A DNA stretch of 64,000 nt from Tetrapyrgos nigripes (taxonomy: Eukaryota; Basidiomycota; Agaricomycetes; Agaricales; Campanellaceae). The translations under genes and the position numbers were made by a program. The notes beneath the pieces are model-generated. The model was given only the letters and a program-made list of their open reading frames with translations, ran no database searches and was not told the origin of the DNA. This document shows positions 1-11,652 of the stretch, piece by piece. Numbering within the stretch: the stretch's first letter is position 1; each line of letters begins with the position of its first letter. Location of the stretch: positions 496,001-560,000 of the forward strand of contig JAACJM010000026.1 of assembly GCA_013368315.1 (NCBI GenBank), written 5' to 3'.

Positions 1-632
1 GTGGGCTATGAATTCTCGTGTCGTTCTGTTGAGAGCTTTTCTCGCTATCCAGTGGGCCAACGCCGAGTTTTTTCAGACCATATGGGTTACTGCTGTTGGG
101 GAGAATAGCGTCTTCTTCCTCCTGTTTACACCGACGAAAAAGGTCGTTCTGTGGAACTAGAGGCGGGCCGGCTCGAGGGTGAGGCGAACGAGACCTTCGG
201 GATCTATCTCGACTCAGATATCTATCGTCGTTCCTTCCGGAAGAACTCCGTCGGTTGGAAGAGGAATAGCCGGAGATTACAGGATGACACTTCAGTCCTG
301 GCCAGTTACTATCAGTGGGATGAACGAATCTGGAAACAGAAATCTAAGTATGGATATGTGAGAGGTAGAAGTCAAAAAGCGCGCGAGAATCATCGAGTAC
401 TAGGCCTCCGTGATCAGTGGGAGGTATTCAGACCGCGTACCTGCACTTGTCTCCTTGATTACAGGGAGTCTTCAACGGCTTGCCTTGTTCATCGAAATAC
501 TACAAATCGTTTCAGTCGTCGTAAATCAACAGTGACAGTGGCAGGGTAAGTGGTGGTTTTGACCGCGGCAGAGAAAATCCCTACTCGGCATTGAATCAGC
601 TTTCTGTAGGGAGCACTCGAGTTCTTGGACAT
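1..632 (-). CDS. CCCH zinc-finger protein, 3' part beyond window
   Basis: The start ATG is at 632-630. Exon 1 reads MSKNSSAPYRKLIQCR; a GTAGGG...TAG intron follows, then the exon YFDEQGKPLKTPCNQGDKCR, another intron, and FVHPTDSNWPGLK. Across the two joins this gives a C-x14-C-x5-C-x3-H arrangement, as in CCCH fingers with a long first loop. The rest is a Ser/Arg-rich tail (RDRSRRSRSP) that stays open to base 1, so the C-terminus lies outside the window. CCCH proteins of this kind usually bind RNA; that role is inferred from the domain only. The start was chosen because it is the only ATG whose frame joins the zinc-finger exon in phase 0; the longer ORF in another frame (ATG at 774) cannot be spliced to it. 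Confidence 0.75.
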
Positions 633-1110
633 CTTCGACAAACACATAAAACAGAGGTTGGAACCTAAGTTCTATCGATACAACGAGAGCTTCAGGGTAA
701 CGTGATGTTAACAGCGATAAGGTCGAGGTCGAAATAGAAGCGTCAGCCCGGTCCGATATAAGCAAGGTCTTCATTGACTCTTAAAGGCGGAGATTGTGGA
801 CATGCGCCAGACGCAGTGCAATTCTTTTAGCTGTTAATATGTAGCTACAAACTCTCCAAGACTATCGGCGTCCTCGTTATCATCAAGCATAACATCTCTT
901 CTAAGACTATGCATGCATCATGGACCAGGAATGGGACAGGCTTTCTGTAGAGTATTTGGAGCAAATTTGGAGACACTCAGATCCAACGGAACCAATGGGT
1001 CGCCAATCAAATACTTGTATACACACTGGGTCACAGCTGAGCTAGTTTGGACTGCAATCAATCAAATCATTTCTGCGTAGACGGAGATGGTGGACCTACT
1101 TTTTCTCTTC
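633..1110. other. Intergenic, no gene seen
   Basis: Spacer between the CCCH gene promoter and the 3' end of the RWD gene, both on the minus strand. It holds a perfect 10-bp palindrome ATGCATGCAT at 909-918. No ORF or RNA gene can be supported. Confidence 0.6.
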
Positions 1111-2148
1111 TCAATCACTGTCACTAAACGTTACAACATCAGCATCTTCTTCTTCGTCATTCCTTGTCCGCTCATATTGACTTATGTCCACAGACACCGT
1201 GCCCTCTTCCATTAGAGTGTCTTCCTCCAAGTTCCTGTTGCGTTCGAATAGTTGACGTCCTGTTGATCCATACAGTTTAATATTAGTGTCATGGAGCAAT
1301 GTGAAGTGACAATACCCGAAAATCTCGTGCCGACTCTCTTGTGCTCTTCACGTTCCTTTGGTGTAAGACCCTTGAGCAACTGATCTTCTTCTTGTGCTTT
1401 TTTCGCAGCTTGTTCGGCGTCAAACTTAATCTTCCAGGCTTTGAACGATTCAACAGTCACCGGTGTGCCACGCGTTCGAGCTTCTTCCTCCTGCAAGGGA
1501 CATGTTGTTCATTAATGAAAAACCCTGAGTGCGAGGCTTTAGAAACGCGTACCTCGATGGCTAATCGTTCCTTTTCCATTTCGGCCTTTTTCCCCCTTTC
1601 GGCTCTTGAAAGAACAAGCTCAGAAAGCTGTTCTCGCAAATGTGAAACCAAGGTGAATGTCATTGCCATGCCTAGATTTTCTTCCCCCTACGAGATCGTT
1701 AATACGAGCCGGAACGAGGCTACAACCAGACTGACCGCTTTCGTCAATTCCTGAAGAAGATGGATCGTCTCTGCTTCCTCAAATTCACCCTCTAGAAGAT
1801 CCAATGACATATCCGGTAAAGCATCTGGATATTCGGGCGTGTAATGGACATGGAGTTTCAGCTTCACTGATCGAAGCCATCAGCCAGAGATTTCGAAGTA
1901 TAAAAAGACGAATACAAGTTTCTTCGCCTTCTGGAAGATTTTCCGGTTCGACGTCTATTTGTATATCCCTTTCGGATGTTTCTTTTCGTGAGCCTCAGAC
2001 GGAGTGCAGCCAGACAGACACCTATAGTACGAACTTGAGAGTTCCGTAGGATAGATCGATTCAAGAACCTTTGAGAGATCAGAAATTGGACAGAGTAAAC
2101 AACTAGGGACATTACTTCAAACTCTTCGGTCAGGACATCTGAAGACAT
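1111..2148 (-). CDS. RWD-domain protein, GIR2/RWDD1-like
   Basis: Six or so exons. MSSDVLTEEFE, then VLESIYPTELS, then a segment with ERDIQIDVEPENLPEGEE, then LKLHVHYTPEYPDALPDMSL: this is an RWD domain, with the YPD turn typical of the fold. After GEENLGMAMTFTLVSHLREQL comes a charged helical region (FDAEQAAKKAQEE) and an acidic tail ending VTFSDSD. This order matches the GIR2/RWDD1 (DFRP2) family, which binds the GTPase Rbg2/DRG2 and contacts Gcn1 and ribosomes during translational stress. Function is inferred from family membership. All introns are GT-AG. The gene diverges from the bS21m gene, with 115 bp between the two ATGs. Confidence 0.85.
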
Positions 2149-2263
2149 TTCCAGGTGCGGTGCGGGTTCTTTCCACGTCTGTTTCTATAACCTCCAGGGA
2201 ATGGTGTCGGTGAAGCCTTGTGAGTCTGGGGAGGAAGATGCCCTTTAACGTTACGTAAGCTGT

Positions 2264-2900
2264 ATGTCTTTCGTCTTTGCTCGTCGTCTGGGCGGCCTGA
2301 GTACCGTCATCGACTCCTTCAGAACTGTTCCCAAGTCTTTCGTATCTCATTCTAGACTCATATCATCTTCGCCTCTACCCACCACCTTCAATGACGCCTG
2401 GAACATTGTAGACAAGTCTACAAACAATGTCAGAAACAGTGTCAGATCCAACCTCCCGTCGGCAACCGGTAGCTTCTTCACTTCCTCAAATGAAGAGATA
2501 TGGAGGCAGAAGTCCGTGATTGCTCAAAATGCATTGGCTCAGAGTAATATTACGCCGTATACAGGTTCAGAGTTTTCGTTCTTTATGCCAGTACAAAAAT
2601 GACCTCGTTTCAGGTCGTACCGTCAAAGTTGTTGACGGGAATGTCTCACTTGCCCTCAGGAAACTTGATACAATCCTCACAAAAAACAAAGTACGCAGGG
2701 ATGTTTGGACTCAGCGAAGACACGAGAAGAAGGGTGTCAAACGGCGGAGGTTGGAGAGTGAACGATGGAGGAGATTGTTCGCACATGAGGTATGTTCAGA
2801 GTCATATCGTCATGAAACTTTGTTTTAATGTCTGAGTGATAACTCATAGGTTCGTAAAAACGTGCATCTTGTCACGAAAATCCGGAATCGAGGTGCATGA
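2264..2900 (+). CDS. MRP21: Mitochondrial ribosomal protein bS21m
   Basis: Three exons. Exon 1 gives a basic, Ser-rich N-terminus (MSFVFARRLGG) that looks like a mitochondrial presequence. After an intron at about 2563-2614 comes the conserved S21 core: GRTVKVVDGNVSLALRKLD, then a cluster rich in Lys/Arg (EKKGVKRRRLESERWRRLF). The last intron (after AHE) leads to VRKNVHLVTKIRNRGA and the stop. The S21 family sits in the small ribosomal subunit; here the presequence places it in the mitoribosome. About 150 residues, longer than bacterial S21 because of the N-terminal extension, as is usual in fungi. Confidence 0.88.
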
Positions 2901-4905
2901 AGCAACTTTCTCACTTCTCCGATCCCATCCTTCCACTCGAAACATGGGTGATGCCGGACCGAATTGTGCTGGGTGCAAGAATGCATGGTATAGCATAGCA
3001 TGATACTCTTGGACTCAGTTTATCATACACGTAGACGTCGCTAATCGACCTTTCTTCGAACTCCAGAGCCTGCGCATATAATAAGTCCTTGTTGACTGTC
3101 TGTACTTGTCCTTGATGTCTGGATAGTGGGGCTCATTGAATGTTGACTGCGCCTTTCCCCTTGCCATGGAACAATCCACAGCCGCGGGTTACACCTCGTG
3201 GCTGACACGCTGAGATGATGTTCCACTCACGGTCGCACTCCCAAGAGCTCTAGTCCGGCTGTCAGGCTTCCCTAAGCATACTTCCGAATCTAAGGTATGT
3301 ACATGTAGTCCTCGAGCTTTTAACCCCAATGTGTTATGAATGATGATCGAAAACTGACTAGTCTTTCTTTAAGGGTGCGAGCGACTGACAACTATCGTGA
3401 TGAATACAACGAGCATGACGCACAGGTCCAGTATTGGACGCAGGAAATTCTGCAAAAGGCAGTTATTTCCACAACAGACATGCTTTTGCTAAACTGTCTG
3501 GAGCGGCATACTCCGACTTCTACATTGACAAAATGCTGTTGAACGAGGAAGGCATGCGACGTTTTGTCTACGTAGGTAGCGACTGAAGTGGATAAAGAGT
3601 GTCCAGTGCAGTCACTCCCCTCTGCAACTCACTGCCCACACAAACTGACTATAAAAACTTGACTAAAGCCACTCCCGTCCACAACTCGCAAGCCAGTATC
3701 ACCTCCACGATGTGCCAAAATGTGTGTCATGTTTCTTGGCTTTCTGTCCTCGCAGATCCTCATAATGAACTTTAGGTTATTGATGGAAGATATTACACCG
3801 AATGTGGTCAGTTTCCTGGAACCGAGCAATCGACATGATCTTAACTGTCATACAGGTCATTTCTTCCCAATGAGTACGGCAAAAGAAGATTGTCTGAGAC
3901 CTAATTGCCTCTTCAGCGAAAGGCATGTTCACCCATTTGGTAAAGTCTTTCAGTCTTTTATCGTTACTACTGCTAATACGTTGCCTGCAGGTTGTCGATC
4001 TGTTCATTGCATCCGAACGATGTCGCTGCCCAAGCGGAACCCTATTAGAATATCAAACATGAATTGTAGTGACTGCCGAGCGAAGAATGGTGTTTTTGAC
4101 GTCGGACTGGGTCCTCGATGATGTGGGCGTTTTTGATCAAACAATCAAACAAATATCAGACTTGAGAACCTCCAAATCGGGAGCTCTTGTACATGTATAG
4201 GGCTCCTTATTAATTTGCTTAAATGCGAGTATGTACAATATTCGTTCCTTTGTGACAAAAGCGTCTAGGTCATACAAACGTGAGAACTTGTTGGAACAAG
4301 ACTCGTTTTGTTGAAGTAAAATACCATATTTGGAACAAAAGGACAGGTTGCTATGTCCCTTGTAATTGGGGCCATGGCCTACAGTATATATACTGTAGAT
4401 GCTCACCGTATCCCTGCCACCCCCCTTTTCCTATTCGTTGACAATGTACCAAGCAACGGACAACCTCAGAACATATCTACGTGAAGCAGCCCTGCCCAAG
4501 ATGGAAAATGATCGAGCAGCACCCAAGATGCCTGCTCCTTCACATAAAAGCCATCTCAACGATCTCAAAGTTCGGCCAGAAGTCTGGAGGAGACTGGAGA
4601 GTATATACATACTGCATGAGTACTGTGCCTTAGAGAAAACTGTGACGGCTTGTGAGTTTACCGCTACACCGTTCTCACCATGCTTCGCTCATGTACCTTC
4701 AGGGATGGATGATCATGTACCCGGAACCTCGCTAGGAATTGAAGATGAGGACAACGAAACCGGCGACATTTTCTCCATCCCGTGCCAAGAAACCATATTC
4801 CACATACCATATTCCGCTGAACGAAGACCAAATAACATCCTCAGGCAAGTGGCGTTGTGGAGAACTGGTATCATATAGCTAAATGTATTGAGATAGACTG
4901 ACGCC
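2901..4905. other. Low-gene region with coding relics
   Basis: No intact gene could be built here. A frameshifted plus-strand relic lies at about 3256-3586 (own entry). Short protein-like stretches also occur further on, for example VIDGRYYTECGQFPG near 3780 and TSDWVLDDVGVFDQT near 4105, but stops lie between them in every frame. An ORF from ATG 4444 to 4878 (about 144 codons; includes RPEVWRRLESIYILHEY) is open, but I do not recognise it and cannot join it to the next gene. The region reads as decayed coding DNA. Confidence 0.45.
3256..3586 (+). pseudogene. Frameshifted coding relic, family not recognised
   Basis: An exon ending ILPNLR and its intron (GTATGT... to CTTTAAG) lead into VRATDNYRDEYNEHDAQVQ and YWTQEILQK. 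The protein-like sequence then continues one frame over as GSYFHNRHAFAKLSGAAYS, DFYIDKMLLNEEGMRRFVY, before a stop at 3584-3586. The join falls at the run CAAAAGGCAGT, where one missing G would explain the shift. No start codon can be assigned. It is either a pseudogene or a true gene with a base error here. I do not know the family. Confidence 0.4.
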
Positions 4906-6172
4906 ATGGCTGGACAAATTGCCACTCATGACAGTTCAACGGACGCTGCACGTCTTGTATCCCGACACTTCCAAATGGGTGTTCAAGCTGGACGATGACA
5001 ACGATTTGGACCGAAAAATTTTGCAGCATTTCACATGGACATTGCCCTGGCTCGAGTATCAGGGGCTATCAGCCGATGATATTAGCCGGATAGAAAGGGC
5101 CTCTGTCGTTGTTGCCTTCCAGCCTCCCTGGATTCTCTCTCCACAAGACATCAAGGAATTTGCCAGGTGCCGATCGGTGAGTCCCATGAGATCCGTACCT
5201 ATCTGTTTTATTGAAGACAAATGTCCATATGACAGTTTCCTGCGTACAGAGCACCTGGTAACGCGTTCGCCATCGAAGATCTAAGAAGTGAAGAGAGAGC
5301 ATGGGCGAAGGTGAGATCATCGGACTTTAGTTAGTTAGAATGGAGTTTGACTCGCTGAAATCATCACAGTTATGGGATATTTGCGTTACGAAGAAAACCC
5401 CCTGGTTTGTCCTAACATCCTACAATCAGTGGGTGTTCGGCATGTTCACGCAAGGTGAGGCCAGGCCCATACGTTTGTACTGTGGCTGTTATCTGACTTC
5501 GGAACGGAAAGGTTGGACTGCAGCGTTTGTGACAAAAGTCTACGAGTACAATTCATTTGAACCGACTATAGTGGAGTTGTTGACGTTCTGGATTGCCTCA
5601 GCGATGGGAATATCAACCTTCCAGTGCCCGAAGGTGTGTGAGGAGTTTGATGCTTTCCGCCAGACACCCAGTACGGTGTACGATGTGTCGATTCAGGACC
5701 CTGAATCCGCGCTTGCCCTCTACCGTCTGTAATATCCATGCATAATCAGCCGATATGTTGACGAACCTGTTTCCGCATGTAGGTACCTGAACCGGTTCAT
5801 CTCCCACCTGCCTTCGTAACGCCCTTAGGAAACGTCGCTCACTTTGAGGCTCCAGCAATCTCGGAGTCAAATTGGGATGGTAAAAGCATGGGTGGGTGAA
5901 TTTCTCTCGATCATCTCCGACAAACAGGCCATCTGATATCATTTGCAGATGCCGCCTCCTCTGCAGGAGTATTCCGCTCAGTTTCACCGGTCCTATCTGA
6001 GGATGGTTTAGATGAACGTCCGATACCTGTGGAGCGACTGAGAAACCTCGACATGGACATGGTCCAGAGTTGGAAAAGAACTTTATGTTCTTCGCTCGGA
6101 AGTCCTGCTATCAGCAACAGACGGGCCCCATTGGCAGAACATGTTCAAGATCGCGGCGATTGGTTAGTGTAG
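4906..6172 (+). CDS. Uncharacterised Agaricomycete-type protein
   Basis: Multi-exon model. Core exons read HFTWTLPWLEYQGLSADDI, SRIERASVVVAFQPPWILS, then after introns APGNAFAIEDLRSEERAWAK, LWDICVTKKTPWFVLTSYN, QWVFGMFTQ joined to GWTAAFVTKVYEYNS and PTIVELLTFWIASAMG. A proline-rich exon starts VPEPVHLPPAFVTPLGNVA, and the last exon runs from AASSAGVFRSVSP to GDWLV and the stop at 6170-6172. I recall similar proteins of unknown function in several copies in mushrooms, with conserved PPWILS, FVLTSY and ELLTFW blocks. No catalytic motif is visible. The start is uncertain: ATG 4906 needs a GT-AG intron before HFTWTL, while ATG 4919 gives an unspliced alternative. It converges with the cyclin gene across only 64 bp. 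Confidence 0.7.
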
Positions 6173-6236
6173 ATTATACATATTTTATTTTGACCTCAGA
6201 GTAGTGGAGAATTACAATGAAAAATGTTGGGCAAAA

Positions 6237-7537
6237 CTACACCAAAGTGTCTGCAATCGGAGTGTTGCCACCGTGCGATGAGCTTGGTGTTCTTTCAGAA
6301 ATCGTTGTTACAGGATGACGATGGCTTCCGGCTCCCTCTTGAGTGAACGATGTATAGAACCCTCGTCGTATGGATGATATCGAAGACGGAGGGCGTATCT
6401 GGTACAATGGTATTAAAAGATATATTTGAAGGTCAAAACGCGAACTGACTGAAACAACAGAAGCTAGGTATGGATATGCAGTTTCATCTTGAGCAGAATA
6501 GAACTCTAGCAGTATAGAGAGTGCATCTAGACGAAGCTTTATAAGATGAATGATCATATAAGAAAGAGAGAGGGTACGTACCTCCAAGAGTGCACAAATC
6601 CCTCTCGTTAAACGCAAAATACTCCACAGCGAGTCTTGAGACATCTGGAGATGAGGCTATCCTCGGGGGAGTGGGCAGAGAAGCAGAAGGTGCAGAATTT
6701 GATATTCGGGCGTCTAAAGATAATGAATTGGATCCATCCACAATGCATTGCGCCAAAATGTAACATGCCGCTGCTATGATCTGCGGTTTGAAAAGAATGC
6801 ATAGTGGTGTTCGATACCTGCGCAGGCATCAGGCAGAGCAAAAATGTGATAAGTGCACACATACGAATCATGGGCGATTGTCCAAGCGTAATCCTGCACG
6901 ATGGTATCATCCGGTGCGACGCTAAACAGATCTACCAGGTGTGCATGGGGACTTTCCACTGTCAGGTCAAAACACAATGCTTCCAGAAGATATTCTTCAA
7001 CCAATAGTATATCTGCTTGTAGAGCATCTACGTCCTGGGTATTAAAAATAAGGTAGAGAACTTTGAAGGTGAAAATGGCATCGCACTTTGGAGTCAGAAG
7101 GAATGTCCATAACATCAATGCCCATGGCTTTTGAATGATAAACTTTCGCGACATCACGAAGTTTTCGGCCGCACTCCTCCGTCTTGGTGGCAAGAAATAT
7201 ACAAGAAGCTGCTACATCCTGAAAAGAAGTTGTAGCGCGAGTTTTAGGATTTCCAGACAACTCTTACTTGCCGATGGAATTCTGGCATAGAATACCGTAG
7301 ATAGAATCTGTGAAACCAAGTTGCAGCGGTGAATAAGGCCGGAGATGGTCTGTGACGACGTCAGAAACGCTGGGACATGGAAGAGTACAACTAGACGCAC
7401 AGCTTGAGAGATGTACCTAAACGAAACAAGAATTCGACGCCTCTTGCAAGTTCATAAAGAAACCTATCTTGAGGGCCGTCTGTGACAGCCTGAAGGGCAG
7501 AGAGGGGAAAGAGCCAGTTTTCGATGTTACGGTTCAT
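6237..7537 (-). CDS. Transcriptional-type cyclin (cyclin K/T, Pch1/Ctk2-like)
   Basis: Start ATG 7537-7535 gives MNRNIENWLFPLSALQAV, then ELARGVEFLFRLGTSLKL. Across introns the cyclin box follows: ALFTAATWFHRFYLRYSMPE, DVAASCIFLATKTEECGRKL, RDVAKVYHSKAMG, then EEYLLEALCFDLTVESPHAH and DYAWTIAHDS joined to YRTPLCILFKPQIIAAACYI. The FLATKTEE block is typical of cyclins that partner transcription-elongation CDKs (Cdk9, Ctk1/Cdk12), not mitotic cyclins, so it probably helps phosphorylate the RNA polymerase II tail. The C-terminal exon after a long intron is Ser/Thr/Arg-rich and ends TPIADTLV. The same frame is open upstream to a GTG-like point near 7708, but no ATG with a better match lies there. 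Confidence 0.8.
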
Positions 7538-9288
7538 GGAGAAGCCAGCACGGTCACATGAGCTTCTGCTCCTGACCTTCCTCCTCGGACTACTGTGCTT
7601 CTGACTGCTTCGATTACCCTTGTCCTCCCTTGCCTTACTCGCTAAATGGGCCTGCGTGTCTACCCAGTTCTCAGCCTCGACCTTGCCGCCTGAGAGTGCC
7701 AATATCAATTGCTTTTCTGGTTTCCGTGGACATACCTTAAGCTTGCATTGGCTGCATTTCTCTCTCGGTTGTTTTGAACCTAGGAAGAATCTGCTCGATC
7801 ACATGAAAAAATGACCGTCTTGGATCGCACCTAGTCTATTCTCGAAAAACTTTATCGATTGTCTCTCAAATACATTTTATCGTCATTCGCACGGAGCTCT
7901 CCACGGAGTCTTGAGACTGTTCCGTTCAGGTGCGGTTATCCGTATACGGTGTCTCAAGATCTCACCCCTTGCCAGCCCTTACGTTGACCTCGGTGATAGC
8001 TTGTATGCGTCACTATGATCTTAAAGCAGTCTGGCCTTGAGGCTCTTTACGCTGAACTTCTTGAGCGGTATGTGACATTGATTCGGATCACGTTAATAAT
8101 AGCTGACGAGGTAATACAATGTACAGTAAATCGGCATGTAGAGTAAGTGTTGAAATCGGGATTCGCGTCTAGGTCTACCTGCCCGAGTTCTGGGCAGCGA
8201 CACAGTTCGGACATAAACTATTGAGATGGGGCTCTATCTCAACGATTAGCCGATGCCTGGGAGTCTAAAAGCTTGAGAGCTTGACAGAAACTCACGATAT
8301 TGTTCAGGAAATTGGCGGCTGCGATTTGTTGGGGGTTCAGTTGGATGACAGTCTTCTTTCTAGAGAAAGGAAGATGCTCACTACTGCCAGCACGTTCTGG
8401 AGCAGTTTGGACCACAGTCAGGCGGGTGTCGCACGCTGAACTTACAATAGCGGTCTTCGCACGGGATCTAGACCTCTCAAGTGAGTTACATTTCGAAGAA
8501 GAATAAACTCCCAGACTCACTAATTCGTCGGGCTGCCACGTTCATCAGATCAGGACCTATATGGGGAGCAGAGAGGTCGACATACCAAACGATAGGTGTG
8601 TTTACACTGAGTGTACACGTTCTGCACTCTGTGTATTTCGGTAAGCATCGTTCTTTGAGACCCGCTTGCTTTCGTACTCACTGCCGCCATCTACACATTT
8701 CGATGACCAGAGTAAGGGGTTGAGCGTGGTTGGTAGGTCGTTGAATCATGAGCTCGTATACAAGACCTCTCTTTTATATGCTGACGACGATTCAAAAGAA
8801 CCGATATCTCTCGAGCTGGTTTATTAGTGATGGATTCATCGATCAGGATCGGGCCGTTTGTAAATAAACAACAGGCCTTTTTTTGCGTTTAAAGAGACCG
8901 CGACTCAAACTCACATCCTCTCAACAGCTGTCGAGATCCGAGGCCGACAATATGCAAGCCCACATTGCGTCATAAACTGAGCCATCACAACGAGATAGGC
9001 CACGAGCATCACTCGGAAACGCGATCGTCTCCGATGGAGGAGACACTAGATGCAAGCCTCGGCTCAGAGTCGGCTGGTCTGCACATGTATCCCGGCGGAA
9101 CCGACCCTGGAATAGCTTCTAAAACTAGCATCGACCAAGCATCTACTAAACATTGACAATCTGACCTTTGGTCTCCGTATACAAAGTGTACACATGTTGA
9201 TTATTCTCTATCCAACAATATGGAAACATTGATATACTACGTAGCTCAAGAGACCAGCCCAAGGGGTTCGGAAAGAAGCGGTATATTT
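7538..9288. other. Spacer with no secure gene
   Basis: Lies between the cyclin and eIF2B alpha genes, both on the minus strand. One protein-like minus-strand segment is listed separately at 8239-8504. A short plus-strand stretch (GLEALYAELLER near 8035) looks coding but has no supporting exons. Nothing else is recognisable on either strand. Confidence 0.4.
8239..8504 (-). CDS. Possible exon(s) of an unrecognised gene
   Basis: The minus strand is open with ERSRSRAKTAIV, then SGSSEHLPFSRK-like Ser/Arg-rich sequence and KKTVIQLNPQQIAAANFLNN, followed by a GTGAGT that could be a donor. A candidate donor (GTAAGT) also follows AKTAI, so the segment may be two small exons. No ATG joins it convincingly and no downstream exon is clear. 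The AANFLNNI end faintly resembles the N-terminal motif of Cables-type cyclin-like proteins, but this is too weak to name it. Confidence 0.2.
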
Positions 9289-10691
9289 TTACCCAGCGAA
9301 CATTCCAACCAGATATTGACTGACACCTTCCGGGGTGAGACTTCCCACATCAGAGAACACCAAAGAAATGAGGTCAGGCCTAGTCAAGATGATATCAGAG
9401 AAGCGTGTGGCAATAGTCGTTTAAGAAATCTGGTACCTGGTATAATCTACATCGGGGTTATTCTGAGCAATCTGTTCTTGGGTTATCTTGGCGGATTCCG
9501 AATCGGTAGGATTGGTACCCGGCTGTCGGGGTTGTGTGAAGGAAAGCAAATGAGTTTTCTGTGTTGGTAGATCATACTGCGAGAGAGGGAACAGTCTGTG
9601 GAATTTGTAACTGTAGGGAAAAGGGATGAAATGAGATTCCGGGATAAACTAGCTCGAACGAAAAGTTGTAATCACCTCTCTGCAAGTGCATAGAACGGCT
9701 TGTTCGCAGCTTTAGCTATAATGGCCATTTGGTTGCTGCCTACTGCATTGATAAGCCCACCACTTTCAACTACGGCTTCGCTCCCTACGAGCACAAAATC
9801 AACCTTTTCAATTGCGTATGCTACTGCGGAGTCGAGAACAACTGAGCATGGTATTCCCACAGCTTGCAGTTCTTCCGCGGTCTTGATCCTGGCTAGACTT
9901 GAGCAAAATTAAAGAGTCCAGATACCATGAAATTTGGCTGACCCTAGCCCACGAGGTCTGGCTTCCGTGACAAAGACTACGCGAGGATCAGGAATGAGCC
10001 AGCACAAACATCCCAGGAAACGAACCTGATATTCGTTTCCGCTTGTGAGCCATTAATAACGTCTGCATGACGACTCTTGAATAGGAGTGGGTCAAGATCT
10101 TATGGTGGCAAAGGTTTTTTAAGCAGTTTCTGAGATATGGCAAGACATACGACTGAATCGTCCTTGATGAAATCGAATGCAAGCTCTGCGATCTTTGCAC
10201 GATATGTCAACGCTTCTTCTGCATATTGACGGCCTTGACGGATGAGTTCCTTTTTCAGGTCCTCGAAGCTCTGCCATCAATGAATAGATTTTCGAAGGTG
10301 TACGTCAAAAAACGCTCACCGCCGAGGCATGGGGAAAGAGTGTGATGAACTCGATGAAGAGTTCACATCCTGCATTGAGACTTATCGAGTTCGGCGACTT
10401 GGAGTTGAGCTCTCCAGCACCATCTTTCAGTTCTTTCACAAGCTGGAACATCGTACCCGCTGAATCAACCATTGAGAAAAGTGAATGGACTTGAAGGTAT
10501 TGGCCTAATCTGCCACGTACCGCGAGACTGTTCAATCATTTCAGTCAATGCCAGGATCGCCACCAGAGGCGTTGAAAGCTTGGAAGGCGTATCAAAACAA
10601 TGCAGATGTAGAGCAACGAGTGTGCTTGGAAACGCACTTGCTCATTTTTCAAAAGGCGTTGATATGCTTCAAAGATTTCAAAATTTGACAT
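9289..10691 (-). CDS. GCN3: Translation initiation factor eIF2B subunit alpha
   Basis: Nine or so exons. [193 protein letters not shown] and finally [20 protein letters not shown]. These are the conserved blocks of the eIF2B alpha/beta/delta family, and the full order matches the alpha (Gcn3) subunit. The regulatory sub-complex senses phosphorylated eIF2 and controls GDP-GTP exchange, linking amino-acid starvation to translation. The length (about 330-350 residues) is normal and no defect is seen. Confidence 0.92.
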
Positions 10692-11652
10692 CGCGAGTAA
10701 GCAGCGGGTAAAACAGTGTAGATACTGCCAGTACCAGAGAGCGAGAGTTGTTTATAACTAAAAGTAGTCGAGTCAACGTCAACTGCGTGACTGTCACAAG
10801 CCACGAGAAATGACGGGGCAAAATTACATACACGTGGAATATATTCTTGATATTCGGGAGCAATTTTGGACGATAGCTTTGTGGCGCGTATCATATACAC
10901 AAATTTAAAAGGAATTCTGGCCACCGAGCAATGTATACAGAGTTTGAATTTCGATGCCTGTTTTATCCCGCTGCATTCATAAAAAAATCTAAGATCTCCA
11001 CCTGTAACACGGACAAAGCAGCGGCCCTTTTCTTCCATGCGAGTCGCGGGCTGTCGCGGGTCGGAGCGATGCACAACCCTATGTCAACCCTGTCGGGTAG
11101 TTAGCGCTTGGACTAACAACAAGCGGAAGACACTTGGGGGATTGACGAAGGAAGGCAAAGGATGTGGCAAACTGCTTAGAATATTGAAGAGGCGGAAGAT
11201 GGAAGAACATGCAAGAGGACGCCACTGGAAGCGGAAATACGAGGATAGAGAAGCGCCTCAGTTCGGAGATGGGTAAAATGAAGATGTTTCAAGGTGTACA
11301 TAATTGGTGAAGTAAAGTGTAAGGGTAAGGGTTGCTTTAGGAACACGGACTACAAGGAAGAATACAAGGGCGGATAAAATTGCGCAGAAGATGGCCATAA
11401 GAGTGATTGCCGACAGGGATTAGACCGAGATTTGAGGAAAAGTGAGCGGACCGTTACACGTGTAATAGTCCCCATTAAAATTAAGCCCGACTACCCTGGG
11501 CGGCTCTTCAAAAGGCGGCTGGATTTTTCTGTCCCTCCAGAATTCCTTTGTGGCCTCGTCTTCATCCCAACCGTGAGTCAACTCATGTCATCATCTCTCT
11601 TTCTCTCTGACCACCACCACTATCATGTAGCTCCCCCATCTCGCCGTCACAT
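10692..11652. other. Intergenic, no gene seen
   Basis: Spacer between the divergent eIF2B alpha gene and the weak gene at 11653. The stretch 11090-11290 is purine-rich (GGAAG, GAAGAGG). This leaves an open frame of 79 codons with no protein-like character. A CT-rich run near 11595-11640 precedes the next start. Confidence 0.5.

Noticed and set aside
7538..7708. N-terminal extension of the cyclin
   Set aside because: The frame is open but begins with no ATG and the added residues are Lys/Arg/Ser-rich, whereas ATG 7537 starts directly before the conserved NWLFPL block.
11037..11276. 79-codon plus-strand ORF
   Set aside because: Purine-rich low-complexity stretch; composition is Lys/Glu/Arg only and it lies in a promoter.
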